From contig NZ_JALNUP010000017.1 in NCBI RefSeq assembly GCF_026540855.1, positions 23,675 through 87,674 of the forward strand: a DNA stretch of 64,000 nt, read 5' to 3'. Positions 1-9,281 of this stretch are shown here, in pieces. The position numbers were made by a program, and so were the translations under genes. Origin of the DNA: Sphingomonas sp. GC_Shp_5 (GTDB lineage: Bacteria > Pseudomonadota > Alphaproteobacteria > Sphingomonadales > Sphingomonadaceae). The notes under the pieces are model-generated. The model was not told where the DNA came from. It searched no databases and saw only the letters and a program-made list of their open reading frames with translations. Position 1 is the first letter of the stretch; each line of letters opens with the position of its first letter.

Positions 1-2
1 TC

Positions 3-989
3 AACCAATTAGAGATGTGGCAGGCCGACAGCTTCGATCCCCTCACGATCGACAAGGAGCTCGGCTGGGCCGAGCGCCTCCACATGACGACGATGCGGGT
101 GTTCCTGCACAACATGCTGTGGGAGCAGGACGCTGCCGGCTTCAAGCAGCGCATCAACGCTTTCCTTACGATCGCCGCCAAGCACCACATTAAGCCGGTG
201 TTCGTACTGTTCGACAGCTGCTGGGACCCCGATCCCAAGCTCGGCCCGCAGCGTCCACCTATCCCGGGCGTCCACAATTCCGGCTGGGTACAGAGCCCCG
301 GCGCAACACGGCTGGCCGATCCGAGCCAATATCCCAAGCTCGAAGCCTATGTGAAGGACATCGTTGGCAGCTTCGCGAAGGACGATCGCATCCTCGCTTG
401 GGATGTGTGGAACGAGCCCAACAATCCTGGCGACGGTCTTTATCCCGAGACGCCCGGCAAAACCAAGCTCGTCGCTGGCCTGCTCGACCAAGTGTTCACG
501 TGGGCGGAACAGCAGGATCCGACCCAGCCGCTGACCAGCGGCGTGTGGATCGGCGATCATTGGGATCAGGCCACGACGCTCGACCCGGTCGAGCGCACCC
601 AGCTATCTCGCTCCGACATTATGACCTTCCACGATTACAGCTGGCCTGAAACCTTCGTGAAGCGTGCGCGCCAGATGCTGAGCTTCGGGCGACCGGTGAT
701 CTGCACTGAATTCATGGCCCGCGGCGCTGGCTCGACCTTCGACGGCAGCCTGCCGATTGGCAAGAAACTCGGGATCGGCATGATCAACTGGGGGTTCGTC
801 GACGGCAGGACCCAGACCCGGCTGCCATGGGACAGCTGGAAGAAGCCGTACGTTTATGAAGAGCCAACGGTGTGGTTCCACGAAGTGCTGCGTGCCGACG
901 GCACGCCCTATCGCAAGGCAGAGACCGACCTGATCAAGCGCCTCGCCACGGCACCAAAAGGCGTGGTGCCGCCTGCCCCGCTGCCATAA
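3..989 (+). CDS. GH5-like glycoside hydrolase (5' truncated by window edge)
   Basis: Probable cellulase/mannanase-type retaining glycosidase acting on a beta-linked polysaccharide; the substrate is not identifiable from sequence. The frame is open to the left edge and the residues before the first ATG (NQLEMWQ) read as family sequence, so the true start, and any signal peptide, lies outside the window. Visible family features are the TMRVFLH strand, FVLFDSCWDP, and WDVWNEPNN, which carries the likely acid/base Glu after the Asn. A later CTEFMARG segment fits the nucleophile Glu strand. The gene ends 25 bases before a convergent GH43 gene, so the two may be a small glycan-use locus. Class assignment is confident; the exact subfamily is not. 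Confidence 0.82.
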   Translation, partial: NQLEMWQADSFDPLTIDKELGWAERLHMTTMRVFLHNMLWEQDAAGFKQRINAFLTIAAKHHIKPVFVLFDSCWDPDPKLGPQRPPIPGVHNSGWVQSPGATRLADPSQYPKLEAYVKDIVGSFAKDDRILAWDVWNEPNNPGDGLYPETPGKTKLVAGLLDQVFTWAEQQDPTQPLTSGVWIGDHWDQATTLDPVERTQLSRSDIMTFHDYSWPETFVKRARQMLSFGRPVICTEFMARGAGSTFDGSLPIGKKLGIGMINWGFVDGRTQTRLPWDSWKKPYVYEEPTVWFHEVLRADGTPYRKAETDLIKRLATAPKGVVPPAPLP

Positions 990-991
990 CG

Positions 992-1006
992 CGCCCGTTT
1001 AGGGCG
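992..1006. terminator. Candidate bidirectional terminator hairpin
   Basis: CGCCC-GTTTA-GGGCG lies in the 25-base gap between two convergent stop codons. The stem is five base pairs and there is no U-tract, so this is only a candidate, supported mainly by its position. Confidence 0.3.
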
Positions 1007-1014
1007 GCTCGCGT

Positions 1015-2028
1015 TTACTCGGGCTCATCGAGTGCTACGCCCAATCCTACCGGAGCGGGAATGCGGGGCGCTCCGTCCCGCCCCCAAGTCAAACGCTGAA
1101 TCCGCGGCGAGCGCTGCGGCCCGCATCGCATCCCCGCCGCCGGATTGGCGTGATAAACAATCCACGTTTCGCCCTTTGGCGTGGTGAAGAAGCCATTGTG
1201 CCCCGGTGCGAATACTTGCGCCTTGGCCGAACTGGCCAGCACAGGCTTCGGGCGTTTGGTCCACACCGCAGGATCGAGCGGGTCGCTCCCTGACGCGGCA
1301 TGCAGCATGCCCAGCGCGTAGCCGTCCGACCAACACGCGCTGCCGGAGTACGTCAGAAACAGGTCGCCCTTGGGACCGCCGAGGAACTCGGGCCCCTCAA
1401 GGATCTGGCGCCCGCCTTGGCGTTCCCACGGCTGGTCGGGCCGGGCGATGATCGTTTCCGGGCCACTCAACGTCACCGGATCGCGCATTGCAACGATCGC
1501 AATGTCGCTGTCCGCGCCGACATAGGGCGAATATACGAAATAGCGCTTGCCACCGTAAGCGAAGGTCGTGCCGTCGATCCCGGGCCGCGCGGTCGCTAGC
1601 CGGCCCCGATCGATCCAGTCGCCCGTCGTCGGGTCGGTCGCGGCGTTCTCCAGCACGAAGATGCCGCGGTGCGCGTCGTCGTCATGCCCGGTCTCGGCGG
1701 CGGTGTAATAGATGTACCAGCGGCCATTGATATGGTGCAGTTCGGGCGCCCAGATCGAAACGCCGTTGGCGGCCGGTTGCGACGGACGCCACACCACCCG
1801 GTGCTCGGCGTGCGCGAGGTCGGTGACGTCGCGTGTCTTCCAAATCTCCAGGCCGCGGCCGGTTGTATGCATATGATAATACACGTCGCCATCACGAACG
1901 ATCCATGGGTCCGCGCCCGATGGCAGCAGTGGATTGTGGAAACGACCGGCCAAGCGCGCCGGCAAGCTTTGCCCGGTCCCGAGCACCGTCGATGCCAGCA
2001 GCAGTACGATGATAGTTCTGGCGTTCAC
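1015..2028 (-). CDS. Secreted GH43 family glycosidase
   Basis: Five-bladed beta-propeller hydrolase of the GH43 (beta-xylosidase/alpha-L-arabinofuranosidase) type, 337 residues. An N-terminal signal peptide (about residues 1-24, hydrophobic IIVLLLASTVLG) indicates export. Propeller motifs are in order: NPLLPSGADPWIVRDGDVYY with the catalytic-base Asp in ADPW, SIWAPELHHINGRWYIYYTA, the modulating Asp in PGIDGTTF, LEGPEF with the likely general-acid Glu, and PGHNGFFTTPKGETWIVYHA. The active-site set looks complete. It converges on the GH5-like gene and probably removes side chains or short xylo/arabino-oligosaccharides in the periplasm or outside the cell. Substrate preference is inferred from the family only. 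Confidence 0.88.
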   Translation of the reverse strand: MNARTIIVLLLASTVLGTGQSLPARLAGRFHNPLLPSGADPWIVRDGDVYYHMHTTGRGLEIWKTRDVTDLAHAEHRVVWRPSQPAANGVSIWAPELHHINGRWYIYYTAAETGHDDDAHRGIFVLENAATDPTTGDWIDRGRLATARPGIDGTTFAYGGKRYFVYSPYVGADSDIAIVAMRDPVTLSGPETIIARPDQPWERQGGRQILEGPEFLGGPKGDLFLTYSGSACWSDGYALGMLHAASGSDPLDPAVWTKRPKPVLASSAKAQVFAPGHNGFFTTPKGETWIVYHANPAAGMRCGPQRSPRIQRLTWGRDGAPRIPAPVGLGVALDEPE

Positions 2029-2040
2029 TTGTTTTCTCCG

Positions 2041-2055
2041 CTGTTACGGCAACAG
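2041..2055. promoter_or_regulatory. Inverted repeat upstream of GH43 gene
   Basis: CTGTT-ACGGC-AACAG is a perfect 5+5 inverted repeat ending 13 bases upstream of the GH43 start codon. It could be an operator or a leader hairpin; no matching regulator sits beside it. Confidence 0.25.
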
Positions 2056-2718
2056 TGCGCCCCCACACCTCGGAACCTTCGCTATAGCTGCTTCATCGCC
2101 AACAGAATAACGCCAAGTCTTCTACCATCGCGAAGCGAAATCGGTTTTGATGAGAAACGCCATTATGGTGGATATCGCAGACGGATAGTTAGCTCGATTC
2201 GCCTCAAACGCAGTCGACTTCCCTCTGTTACTGTCGCCAAGAGGAATCGTGTTATTCAAAAGTGGAGTTCGGCAAAGTGAATCTAGCTAAGATTGTCGAT
2301 GTGCTCGAACAACGCGCACGCTGCCCCCCTCAGGTCGCCGTACTTCGTTCAACCCTATATCCTCGACCGAGCCAGCACCGAATACATAGTTCCGCAGAAT
2401 TGCTCTTTTTGCGTCAATTTCAACGATTTTCTCCGAGCAGGAGCAGAAACATCTGAGAGCTCCGCCGGGCTGTTTCTTTCCAATCCCCGACAGCCATTCA
2501 TCGAATAGCGACGATTGCAAAGCCCCGCCGAACCATCTGTGGTTTTCACGCGGCTACAGGAACGGCCTGTGCGTCCCAGCACGGCGCAGGCCGCCTCAAA
2601 AGAGATCGAGTTTCGAGAATAGCTGGTCATTATCGAAACCCGCCGCCTTTCCGAAAACCGACGAAGGAGAAGTCTGATCCTTTGAGCGTTGTGATGGCAT
2701 ACACAGGGATAGATTCCG
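2056..2718. other. Region without a supported gene
   Basis: About 660 bases of lower-GC sequence. Open frames on both strands are short and overlapping and their translations show no recognisable fold or credible ribosome-binding site. I see no RNA gene. It presumably holds the promoters for the GH43 gene (leftward) and the small gene starting at 2719 (rightward). Confidence 0.5.
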
Positions 2719-3099
2719 ATGCCCGCAGCCATGCATGAAGTCATGGATCGCATGGATGCGATCATCTTAGAAGCGAAGGCGATGATCGCCACAGGAAGCG
2801 CGACATCCCTTGAGCCACTCCGCCCGCTGAGGCTCCGAATGGCAGGGGCGATCACATCTTTTCAATTTTCGCTCGACGAACAGATGAAGGTCATGGCCAG
2901 TCAGCACAATTCCAAGCTAAGCACATTGCGTTCGGCCGCTGATGCATGGAATCAGATTGCAACTGAGTTTCGCGCTTTCACTTCACTTGCTCAATCTTCG
3001 AATGCTCCGACTTGGGAGGAATATACGCGGCAGGCCAACCATTTCATGCGGCGGATCGCAGATCAAATACACTCAATAAAAGTTATATTGTCGGGCTGA
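2719..3099 (+). CDS. Small helical hypothetical protein
   Basis: A 126-residue protein, almost wholly amphipathic helix with charged heptad-like stretches (for example HEVMDRMDAIILEAKAMI and MRRIADQIHSIKVIL). There are no cysteines, transmembrane segments or signal peptide, suggesting a cytosolic helical-bundle protein. An AGGGA-like ribosome-binding site lies about ten bases before the ATG. It stands alone, with the leftward cyclase gene ending 178 bases further right. I do not recognise a family. The coherent helical composition argues that it is real, but a spurious frame cannot be excluded. Confidence 0.5.
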   Translation: MPAAMHEVMDRMDAIILEAKAMIATGSATSLEPLRPLRLRMAGAITSFQFSLDEQMKVMASQHNSKLSTLRSAADAWNQIATEFRAFTSLAQSSNAPTWEEYTRQANHFMRRIADQIHSIKVILSG

Positions 3100-3276
3100 C
3101 CTTGCGTCATTGATAACTTAAAGCACCTCGCAAACGATCGGCCAGCCACTGAGAACGCGGGCGACTTTTAAAAAGTCAGTCAAATTATAGATATATCGGC
3201 TCGGGCGATCGTTGCAACGGATTAGTCTTAGCTCAGCAGACTTCGAAAATTTATGTGTAGCTTAGGAAGGCTACCT

Positions 3277-4098
3277 TCAAGCTGCCTCCGTCACCATATT
3301 CCGTCCGCGATGCTTTGAGCGATAGAGTGCCGCGTCGACATCGTCGAACAACTCAGCCGGTATCTTGGGTCCGCGAAAGACGGATAGTCCGATCGACGCC
3401 GTCACTACGTTATGCGGCGTGTTCTTTTCATGAGGAACTCTCATGTTCTCTACGTCCGCGCGCAGCGCCTCAAAAAATGAAACTGCACCGGGCGCATCGC
3501 GGCTCTTGTAGGCCATCAAGAACTCTTCGCCACCAATGCGGAAGACCATATCATCCAATTTCGCGCTGCGGCGACGTAGCAGGTTGCCGATTTGACGCAG
3601 TACAATGTCGCCAGCGGCGTGGCCGTAGGAGTCGTTGTAGGCTTTGAAATTATCGATATCGATCAGGCCCACCGATCGAACCAGCCCATCATCGGCAGCC
3701 TCTACGAACTCCGGGAAGCGCATCGAATATGCTCGCCGATTGGGAATGCCGCACAGTGCATCAATATGGGCATAGCGGGCTTCGGTGACGTCACTGAAAA
3801 TCCACAGTCTAGCAGCGAACGTGCCGTTTTCATCGAACGGAACGCTCCGACGCGACAGCACGCGTCCGTCTTTCAGGTGGACTTCATCCTGCGATGTCTC
3901 CAGCGTTGGATTGATCCGCTCGACTTCACCGATAAATGCAGTCGGGTCTACCACCTGCTCGCGAACATAATCGAGCAAGGCTATATCGTCACCATTAGCA
4001 ACCATGGTCGCGGGGATCCCCCAGTGCTTCAGGAAGGCACTGTTACAGTAGACCATCTTTCGATGCGAGTCGGTCATCAATACACCGTCAGGCAGCAC
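3277..4098 (-). CDS. PAS-GGDEF diguanylate cyclase
   Basis: Makes cyclic-di-GMP from two GTP. Residues 1-110 form a PAS sensor (DGVLMTDSHRKMVYCNSAF, then WIFSDVTEARYAH). Residues 115-273 form a GGDEF domain with DALCGIPNRRAY, DIDNFKAYNDSYGHAAGD and an intact active site, GGEEF. No RxxD inhibitory site is visible at the usual place five residues before GGEEF. The start is uncertain: GTG at 4098 is the first conventional start, but the frame stays open upstream and reads as credible PAS linker (LLRHSIFEQALD), so the protein may begin further upstream with a rare start codon. It is followed upstream on the same strand by a GAF-GGDEF-EAL gene, so the two probably tune one c-di-GMP pool. Confidence 0.85.
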   Translation of the reverse strand: MLPDGVLMTDSHRKMVYCNSAFLKHWGIPATMVANGDDIALLDYVREQVVDPTAFIGEVERINPTLETSQDEVHLKDGRVLSRRSVPFDENGTFAARLWIFSDVTEARYAHIDALCGIPNRRAYSMRFPEFVEAADDGLVRSVGLIDIDNFKAYNDSYGHAAGDIVLRQIGNLLRRRSAKLDDMVFRIGGEEFLMAYKSRDAPGAVSFFEALRADVENMRVPHEKNTPHNVVTASIGLSVFRGPKIPAELFDDVDAALYRSKHRGRNMVTEAA

Positions 4099-4335
4099 GT
4101 CGAGCGCCTGCTCAAAAATCGAGTGGCGTAATAGTTTCTGGTCGGAGCCGACTGCAAGGGGAGAAAAGAATGAAATGGCTGCGGACCTTATGACGTTACG
4201 CCGAATATATACTACCGATGCTAAGGAGTTCTGAAAACAGCTTGATTTCGCCGATACGTATAGAGCGCAAGCAATGGCTTGGCGTCAGGTTGCTCGACCA
4301 CCGCATAAGGCGGATCTCCACACCGCTCGTATCAA

Positions 4336-6105
4336 TCAGGCAACGCAGCTGGCCGGATGGCCCCGTGCCTGGACCCATGATGCGAACATTTCGGCCGAAA
4401 TTGGCCGGGAGAAGAAATATCCTTGGGCTTCGTCACAGCCGATCGCCAGCAGCGGCTGCAATGTCTCCAGGGTTTCCACGCCCTCCGCAACAACCTGAAA
4501 CCCCAAATCGTGGGACAGCGTGACCATCGCTCGTACGAGTGCATATCCGTGCGTGTCGTGTTCTAGATCACGAATGAACGATTGATCGATCTTCACGACA
4601 TGGGCCGGTACCTGGTGGAGATAGGACAGGCTGCTATAGCCGGTACCAAAATCGTCGATCGCCAGCCGCACTCCAGCTGTTTTAAGCGCCATCAGCTGGT
4701 CGCGGGCTTTGCCTGAACGATCCATGATCGCACTCTCGGTCAGCTCCAGTTCGATGCAGGCAGGCGGCAACCGGTGCTTGAGCAGCAGCAACTGGACACG
4801 GCTGGCTAGATCGTCCTCACGTAGGTTGGCAGCCGACACGTTAATCGAAAGCGTAATTTGAAGGCCCTGCTTACGCCAGATCGCCTGCTGGCGCATTGCT
4901 CGGTCGAGCACCCACGATGTCGCTTCGCGAATTAGCGCCGTTTCCTCGACCAGCGGGATGAATTCGCCTGGCGAAATCTCCCCCAGTTCGGGATGATCCC
5001 AACGTAGCAGTGCTTCTGCGCCGCAGCAGTGACCGGAGGGCAACGAAACCCGTGGCTGATAGACCAGACGAAGCTCGCCCTCACGACGCAATGCTCCGCC
5101 AAAGTCAGCCAGCAAGCCGAAACGTCGACGATACAAGGCATCGCTAGCTGGCGAGTAGGTGCTGAGGATGCGTTCGTTCGCCCGCGAATCCTGTGCTGCG
5201 CTGTAACCGGTGCGCAACGCGTCTTGCGGGCTTGTCTTGCCCAATACGATCGGAGCGACACCAAGCGCCGGTGTCGTCGTGAAGCCGATCGTCTCATCGC
5301 CGCTGATCGATGAAACGTCGGCGGCGATGCGCTCCAGCATGGCTTCGCTCACGTCCTCGTCGGCTAAAAAGGCCAGCTGCGTGGCGGCCACATGATAGGC
5401 CTGGCATGATGACGGCAGCGCCCGCACGAGCATTCGCACTGCACCCCTGACGATCTCGTCGTAATGCGCAGGCCCCATCACGCGACCGACGCTGTCGAGC
5501 TCACCGTTCTGCGCGAGGTCGATGATAACCGCACGCCGGCTCTCGCCCGGTTGATCACGTGCCAGATCGTCGAGATCCTCGATAAACTGATTGCGGTTCG
5601 GTAACCCGCTTAGCGGGTCGACCCGACCGTAGGCATGCTGAAGCTCGATCTGCGCCATGACCATCGCCGCCAGATCGCGCAGTGCCGACATCTCCTTGTC
5701 GGATGCGCTACGCGGGGTCTCGCCCACCACGCATAGTGCCCCCAGACAATATCCCTCACGCGTGACCAACGGCGCCCCGGCATAGAAGCGGGCTCCGGTG
5801 CCGGCCAGCGTACTCTCGGCATAGCGCGGGTTGGCGAGCAAGTCCGGGACCAGCAACAGATCGCCGCTTTCCGTCACTTCATTACACGGCGCATCGTGAC
5901 GCGGCATCTCGGTATCGGTCACCCCCAAGCGGGACATGAACCACTGCCGATCACTGTCGGTGAGCGAGATCGCGGACGCTTCCAACGAAAAGATCTGTCC
6001 GGCCATTCGCGTGATGCGATCGAAGCTTTCGCTCGTCTGCGATTCGATCAAGCCCAGCTGGCGCAAGGCAGTAATACGTTCAAATTCCGATTCGGCGGCC
6101 ATCAA
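4336..6105 (-). CDS. GAF-GGDEF-EAL c-di-GMP phosphodiesterase
   Basis: A 589-residue sensor-output protein. Residues about 8-160 are a GAF domain (free-Met-sulfoxide-reductase-like: FSLEASAISLTDSDRQWF, then APLVTREGYCLGALCV). Residues 165-330 are a degenerate GGDEF in which the signature reads FLADEDV, so it is probably non-catalytic. Residues 345-585 are an EAL domain with the metal and substrate residues intact: AEALLRW, NVSAANL, ELTES, DDFGTGYSSL, VKIDQSF, AEGVET and a GYFFSRP end. The expected activity is hydrolysis of c-di-GMP to pGpG under GAF control. It is encoded on the same strand just upstream of the PAS-GGDEF cyclase, with a 237-base gap. Confidence 0.9.
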   Translation of the reverse strand: MMAAESEFERITALRQLGLIESQTSESFDRITRMAGQIFSLEASAISLTDSDRQWFMSRLGVTDTEMPRHDAPCNEVTESGDLLLVPDLLANPRYAESTLAGTGARFYAGAPLVTREGYCLGALCVVGETPRSASDKEMSALRDLAAMVMAQIELQHAYGRVDPLSGLPNRNQFIEDLDDLARDQPGESRRAVIIDLAQNGELDSVGRVMGPAHYDEIVRGAVRMLVRALPSSCQAYHVAATQLAFLADEDVSEAMLERIAADVSSISGDETIGFTTTPALGVAPIVLGKTSPQDALRTGYSAAQDSRANERILSTYSPASDALYRRRFGLLADFGGALRREGELRLVYQPRVSLPSGHCCGAEALLRWDHPELGEISPGEFIPLVEETALIREATSWVLDRAMRQQAIWRKQGLQITLSINVSAANLREDDLASRVQLLLLKHRLPPACIELELTESAIMDRSGKARDQLMALKTAGVRLAIDDFGTGYSSLSYLHQVPAHVVKIDQSFIRDLEHDTHGYALVRAMVTLSHDLGFQVVAEGVETLETLQPLLAIGCDEAQGYFFSRPISAEMFASWVQARGHPASCVA

Positions 6106-6313
6106 TTCAGTGCTCCCCAGATACCAAGTAGCCGATGATCCTTACCTATTCGTACTTCACACAGGTTGGTGAGCCTTGCCGCAGCGCGTTTGTTCGTGGA
6201 GTCGACCGCCATCGGTGCAAGACAAGCGAAAATCGGCCGACAAGGCTTCTCGATTGGGAGGGGGCTTTCAAGAACGGCTAAGGTGAAAGCCGCGCGTCTA
6301 CGTCGGTCCGAAG

Positions 6314-6931
6314 CTACGCTTCGTTCAGAAAACCCATGACGAGCCGGACGATCGCTTCCTCCAGCTCGATCGTACCCAGCAAAGAAAGAGATCGCAGGGT
6401 TGTGGCGCGCAGCACCTCCACGATGGCCGTGGTCAGGACGAACCGGCCGGCGTCGGACAGCCGCCGAATGTGCGCTTCGCCAGCTCCACGCCATACAGCG
6501 ATAATGGCGTCGGCGACATGCTCCGTAGGCTCGGGCAAGCCGCGTTCCAGCGCGAAGGCGACAAGCGAGCGGATCAGACGAGGATCGACATGGCGATGCC
6601 GGGCGAAAGCATCGTGCATCAGGCGGACGATTGCTTGGACCGTCTTTTCCCATGGCTCGCCTGCTCGCGCTTCCAGCAGCGCGTCAATCTCCCGTCGCAT
6701 CGTCTCGCGCTGGCGCTCGATCAGCGCGACGACGATCGCCTCCCGGTTGTCGAAATACTGGTAGAGTGTGCCGATCGAGTAGCCGGCGTGCTGCGCGAGC
6801 AGATTGGTGGTCAGGCCTTTGCCCCCGTCGTCGTCCAGAATCTGAGCGGTAGCCTCCAGAATGGTGTCGACGGTCTGCCGGGACCGATCCTGTCGCGGTT
6901 TCTTTCTTTCGGGATCAACGCCTTGCTTCAC
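6314..6931 (-). CDS. TetR-family transcriptional regulator
   Basis: A 205-residue TetR repressor. The DNA-binding head is at residues 14-60 (RSRQTVDTILEATAQIL, then the HTH LTTNLLAQHAGYSIGTLYQYF), and the remainder is a ligand-binding helical core of normal length. The GTG at 6931 is chosen because AAGGG precedes it by about six bases and family similarity begins there; the frame continues upstream but with non-family sequence. It is divergent from the exported alpha/beta hydrolase at 7061 with a 129-base shared promoter region, so that gene is the natural target. The ligand is unknown. Confidence 0.88.
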   Translation of the reverse strand: MKQGVDPERKKPRQDRSRQTVDTILEATAQILDDDGGKGLTTNLLAQHAGYSIGTLYQYFDNREAIVVALIERQRETMRREIDALLEARAGEPWEKTVQAIVRLMHDAFARHRHVDPRLIRSLVAFALERGLPEPTEHVADAIIAVWRGAGEAHIRRLSDAGRFVLTTAIVEVLRATTLRSLSLLGTIELEEAIVRLVMGFLNEA

Positions 6932-7060
6932 TGTCGCCCTTGCTTGCGGCTGCGTTCCGGATCGCGAGTATGAGCCCCGGCGGCTTTCGATACAATGGAT
7001 GCTCCTGATGTTCGAACGCCCCTCGTTCCGACGCAGCCACCCCATCGCATAGAGACGCTG

Positions 7061-8161
7061 ATGATCCGCCTGAGCTCTTTCCGCCTCCGCGAACGCCTTC
7101 GTAACTCGCCATTCCGCCTCGGCGTCATCGGCTGCGCGCTGACTCTCTTGTTCGGTGCGAGCAACGCCCTCGCGCAGGGACGCGGTGGCGAGGACCCGTA
7201 CCATGCCAAGATCGCGACCGCCGGCTACGCGCGCCGGGTGGCCGTGGTGAACGGCGTCCGGCTGAGCTATTGGGAGGGACCGGACAACGGCCCCCCGCTG
7301 GTGCTGCTGCACGCCCAGTTCCTTGACTGGTACTCCTACAGCAGGGTGCTGCCGGCACTAGCCGTCAAATACCATGTCTACGACATCGACTATCCGGGAC
7401 ACGGCGAGACGCGCACGCCCGCAGGCTATCCAATGACGGCTGACCGCATCGGCGCCGATCTCGGCGACTTCATCGGGCGTGTGATCGGCAAGCCGGTGTT
7501 CCTGACCGGCAATTCGTCGGGTGGGCTGCTGGCGACCTGGCTGGCGGCCAACAGGCCCGGCCTGGTCCGGAAGGCGCTCTTGGAGGACCCGCCGCTCTTC
7601 GCGTCCGAATATCCGGCCATCAAGCAGACTATCGCCTACAAATCATTCGCTACCAGCTACAGTGCGACGACGAAAGACCATCCCGCCGACTTCCTCTCCT
7701 ACTGGATCGACCACAGCCGCGAGTTCTTCCGCAACCGCGCCGGTCCTGGGGTCGCTTTCTTCCTGACCCGCGCGGTAAGCATGTACCAGCGCAACCATCC
7801 CGGTCAGCCGGTCGAGCTGCCGATGCTGGCAGACCGCAACCTCACGATGTTCATGCTTGTCCGTGGGCTCAGCCAGTATGATCCCCGCTTCGGCGCGGCC
7901 TTCTACGACGGGAGCTGGAACCGGGGGTTCGACCATGCCGCCGCGCTGGCGAAAATTCGATGCCCGATCCTTCTCATGCAGGCGAACTGGTCGATCAACG
8001 ACCACGGGCTCCTCAACGGCGCCATGACCCGGGAGCAGGCGGACAGGGCCATGTCGCTGCTCAAGCACGGCACCTACCTGAAGGTAGACGCCGACCACGT
8101 CGTCAACGTCGACAAGCCCGACCTCTGGCTGAAGGTGGTGCAGGGCTTCTTCGTCGATTGA
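7061..8161 (+). CDS. Exported alpha/beta hydrolase
   Basis: A 366-residue hydrolase with an Arg-rich N-terminus and a hydrophobic segment (LGVIGCALTLLFGASNALAQ) that looks like a signal peptide cleaved after ALA. Fold landmarks are VNGVRLSYWEGPDNGPPLVLLHAQ, DIDYPGHGETRTPAGYPMT, the nucleophile elbow GNSSGG (Ser), a cap region, ILLMQANWSIND and the terminal VDADHVVNVDKP with the catalytic His. The ATG at 7061 is preferred over one 66 bases upstream because it puts the signal peptide at the N-terminus. The divergent TetR gene suggests substrate-induced expression. Likely an esterase or epoxide-hydrolase-like enzyme in the periplasm; the substrate is not predictable. Confidence 0.85.
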   Translation: MIRLSSFRLRERLRNSPFRLGVIGCALTLLFGASNALAQGRGGEDPYHAKIATAGYARRVAVVNGVRLSYWEGPDNGPPLVLLHAQFLDWYSYSRVLPALAVKYHVYDIDYPGHGETRTPAGYPMTADRIGADLGDFIGRVIGKPVFLTGNSSGGLLATWLAANRPGLVRKALLEDPPLFASEYPAIKQTIAYKSFATSYSATTKDHPADFLSYWIDHSREFFRNRAGPGVAFFLTRAVSMYQRNHPGQPVELPMLADRNLTMFMLVRGLSQYDPRFGAAFYDGSWNRGFDHAAALAKIRCPILLMQANWSINDHGLLNGAMTREQADRAMSLLKHGTYLKVDADHVVNVDKPDLWLKVVQGFFVD

Positions 8162-8281
8162 AGCCCGTCTCTGGCGATGCGCCGTACAGCTCTTGCCGGC
8201 GGATGACCCGGACTGACAGGCTTCGGCTTTCCTAGTTAGGATGGTGTTTTCGGAAGTAGGGAAGCCGCCTTTGCGGGCTGA

Positions 8282-9178
8282 TCAGCCAGGAACGTCGAGC
8301 GACACTTCGAGGTGATCGACGATCGCCCGGACTTTCGCCGATGGCCTTGGGCCTGCCGGAAAGACAGCATAGACCTCCGCCGGATCGAGCCGGTAAGGTT
8401 CGAGCAGCTGCGTAAGTTGGCCAGTGCGCAGTTCCTCTCCTGCCATGACGCGGGTCGCCAGCGCGATGCCCAGCCCCGCTACCGCAGCCGCCAGTACCCC
8501 CGGCGCTGAATTGATCCAGAGCTTCGCGGGGACATCGACGGAGGTGACAGACTGGTTGTGCGTGAAGCGCCAGCTCTCGCGACCAAACAGGCCATGCTGA
8601 ACAATACAATCGTGCCGGGCGAGTTCGGCCGGATTGGCAGGCGCGCCATGTGCCGAGAGATAGGCCGGTGCCGCGACCACCAGTCGCTCGACCAGCGCCA
8701 GTCTGCGCGCGCCGAAGGTGGAGTCATCCAGCGGTCCGACGCCCAGGCGAATGGCAACATCGACGCCGTCCGTGATTAGGTTCTGACGTGCGTCGCTCAT
8801 GATCATCTCGACCCGAAGATCCGGATGCCGGGCCAGGAACGTCGCCATCGCCGGGATCACCGCGCGCGTGCCATAAAGCACCGGCATCGCAAGGCGGATC
8901 ACGCCGTGCAGCGAGTCCACCCCCCGGGCTGCCTGTTCGGCCTCCTCCATCTCTGTGAGCAGGTATCTCGCACGCTCCAGATAGAGGGTGCCGGCTTCCG
9001 TCAGCGAGATGCTGCGGGTGGTGCGCAGCAGCAGCGTCGTGCCCAGTCGCGCTTCCAAGGTACCGACGATCCGCGACACCGAGGGTTGCGAGAGCTTCAG
9101 CTCGCGCGCGGCACGCGTAAGGCTGCCACTCTCCGCCACGCGGACAAAGACCGCCATTTCCTGCCAGCGATCACTCAT
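8282..9178 (-). CDS. LysR-family transcriptional regulator
   Basis: A 298-residue LysR regulator. The winged HTH is at residues 1-60 (EMAVFVRVAESGSLTRAARELKLSQPSVSRIVGTLEARLG) and the periplasmic-binding-like effector domain follows from about residue 90 (GVIRLAMPVLYGTRAVIPAMATF). It is of the CrgA/DhcR-like subgroup by overall feel. It is divergent from the peroxidase gene at 9282 with a short promoter region holding a 12-base palindrome. LysR regulators usually control the divergent gene, so it probably governs the peroxidase/GST run in response to an oxidant or electrophile; the inducer is inferred, not seen. Confidence 0.9.
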   Translation of the reverse strand: MSDRWQEMAVFVRVAESGSLTRAARELKLSQPSVSRIVGTLEARLGTTLLLRTTRSISLTEAGTLYLERARYLLTEMEEAEQAARGVDSLHGVIRLAMPVLYGTRAVIPAMATFLARHPDLRVEMIMSDARQNLITDGVDVAIRLGVGPLDDSTFGARRLALVERLVVAAPAYLSAHGAPANPAELARHDCIVQHGLFGRESWRFTHNQSVTSVDVPAKLWINSAPGVLAAAVAGLGIALATRVMAGEELRTGQLTQLLEPYRLDPAEVYAVFPAGPRPSAKVRAIVDHLEVSLDVPG

Positions 9179-9181
9179 TCG

Positions 9182-9193
9182 ATATCCGGATAT
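9182..9193. promoter_or_regulatory. Palindrome in LysR/peroxidase promoter region
   Basis: ATATCCGGATAT is a perfect 12-base palindrome four bases upstream of the LysR start, in the 103-base divergent region. Its position suits an autoregulatory LysR site. A GC-rich hairpin, CGGCGG-CT-CCGCCG (9251-9264), lies just before the peroxidase ribosome-binding site. Confidence 0.4.
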
Positions 9194-9281
9194 ATGCTGT
9201 TCGCATCGGGTGGATACTCCAGCTTTCCTGGATGCCCTAATTCCGGCTCACGGCGGCTCCGCCGCGATACGGAGAATGGCG

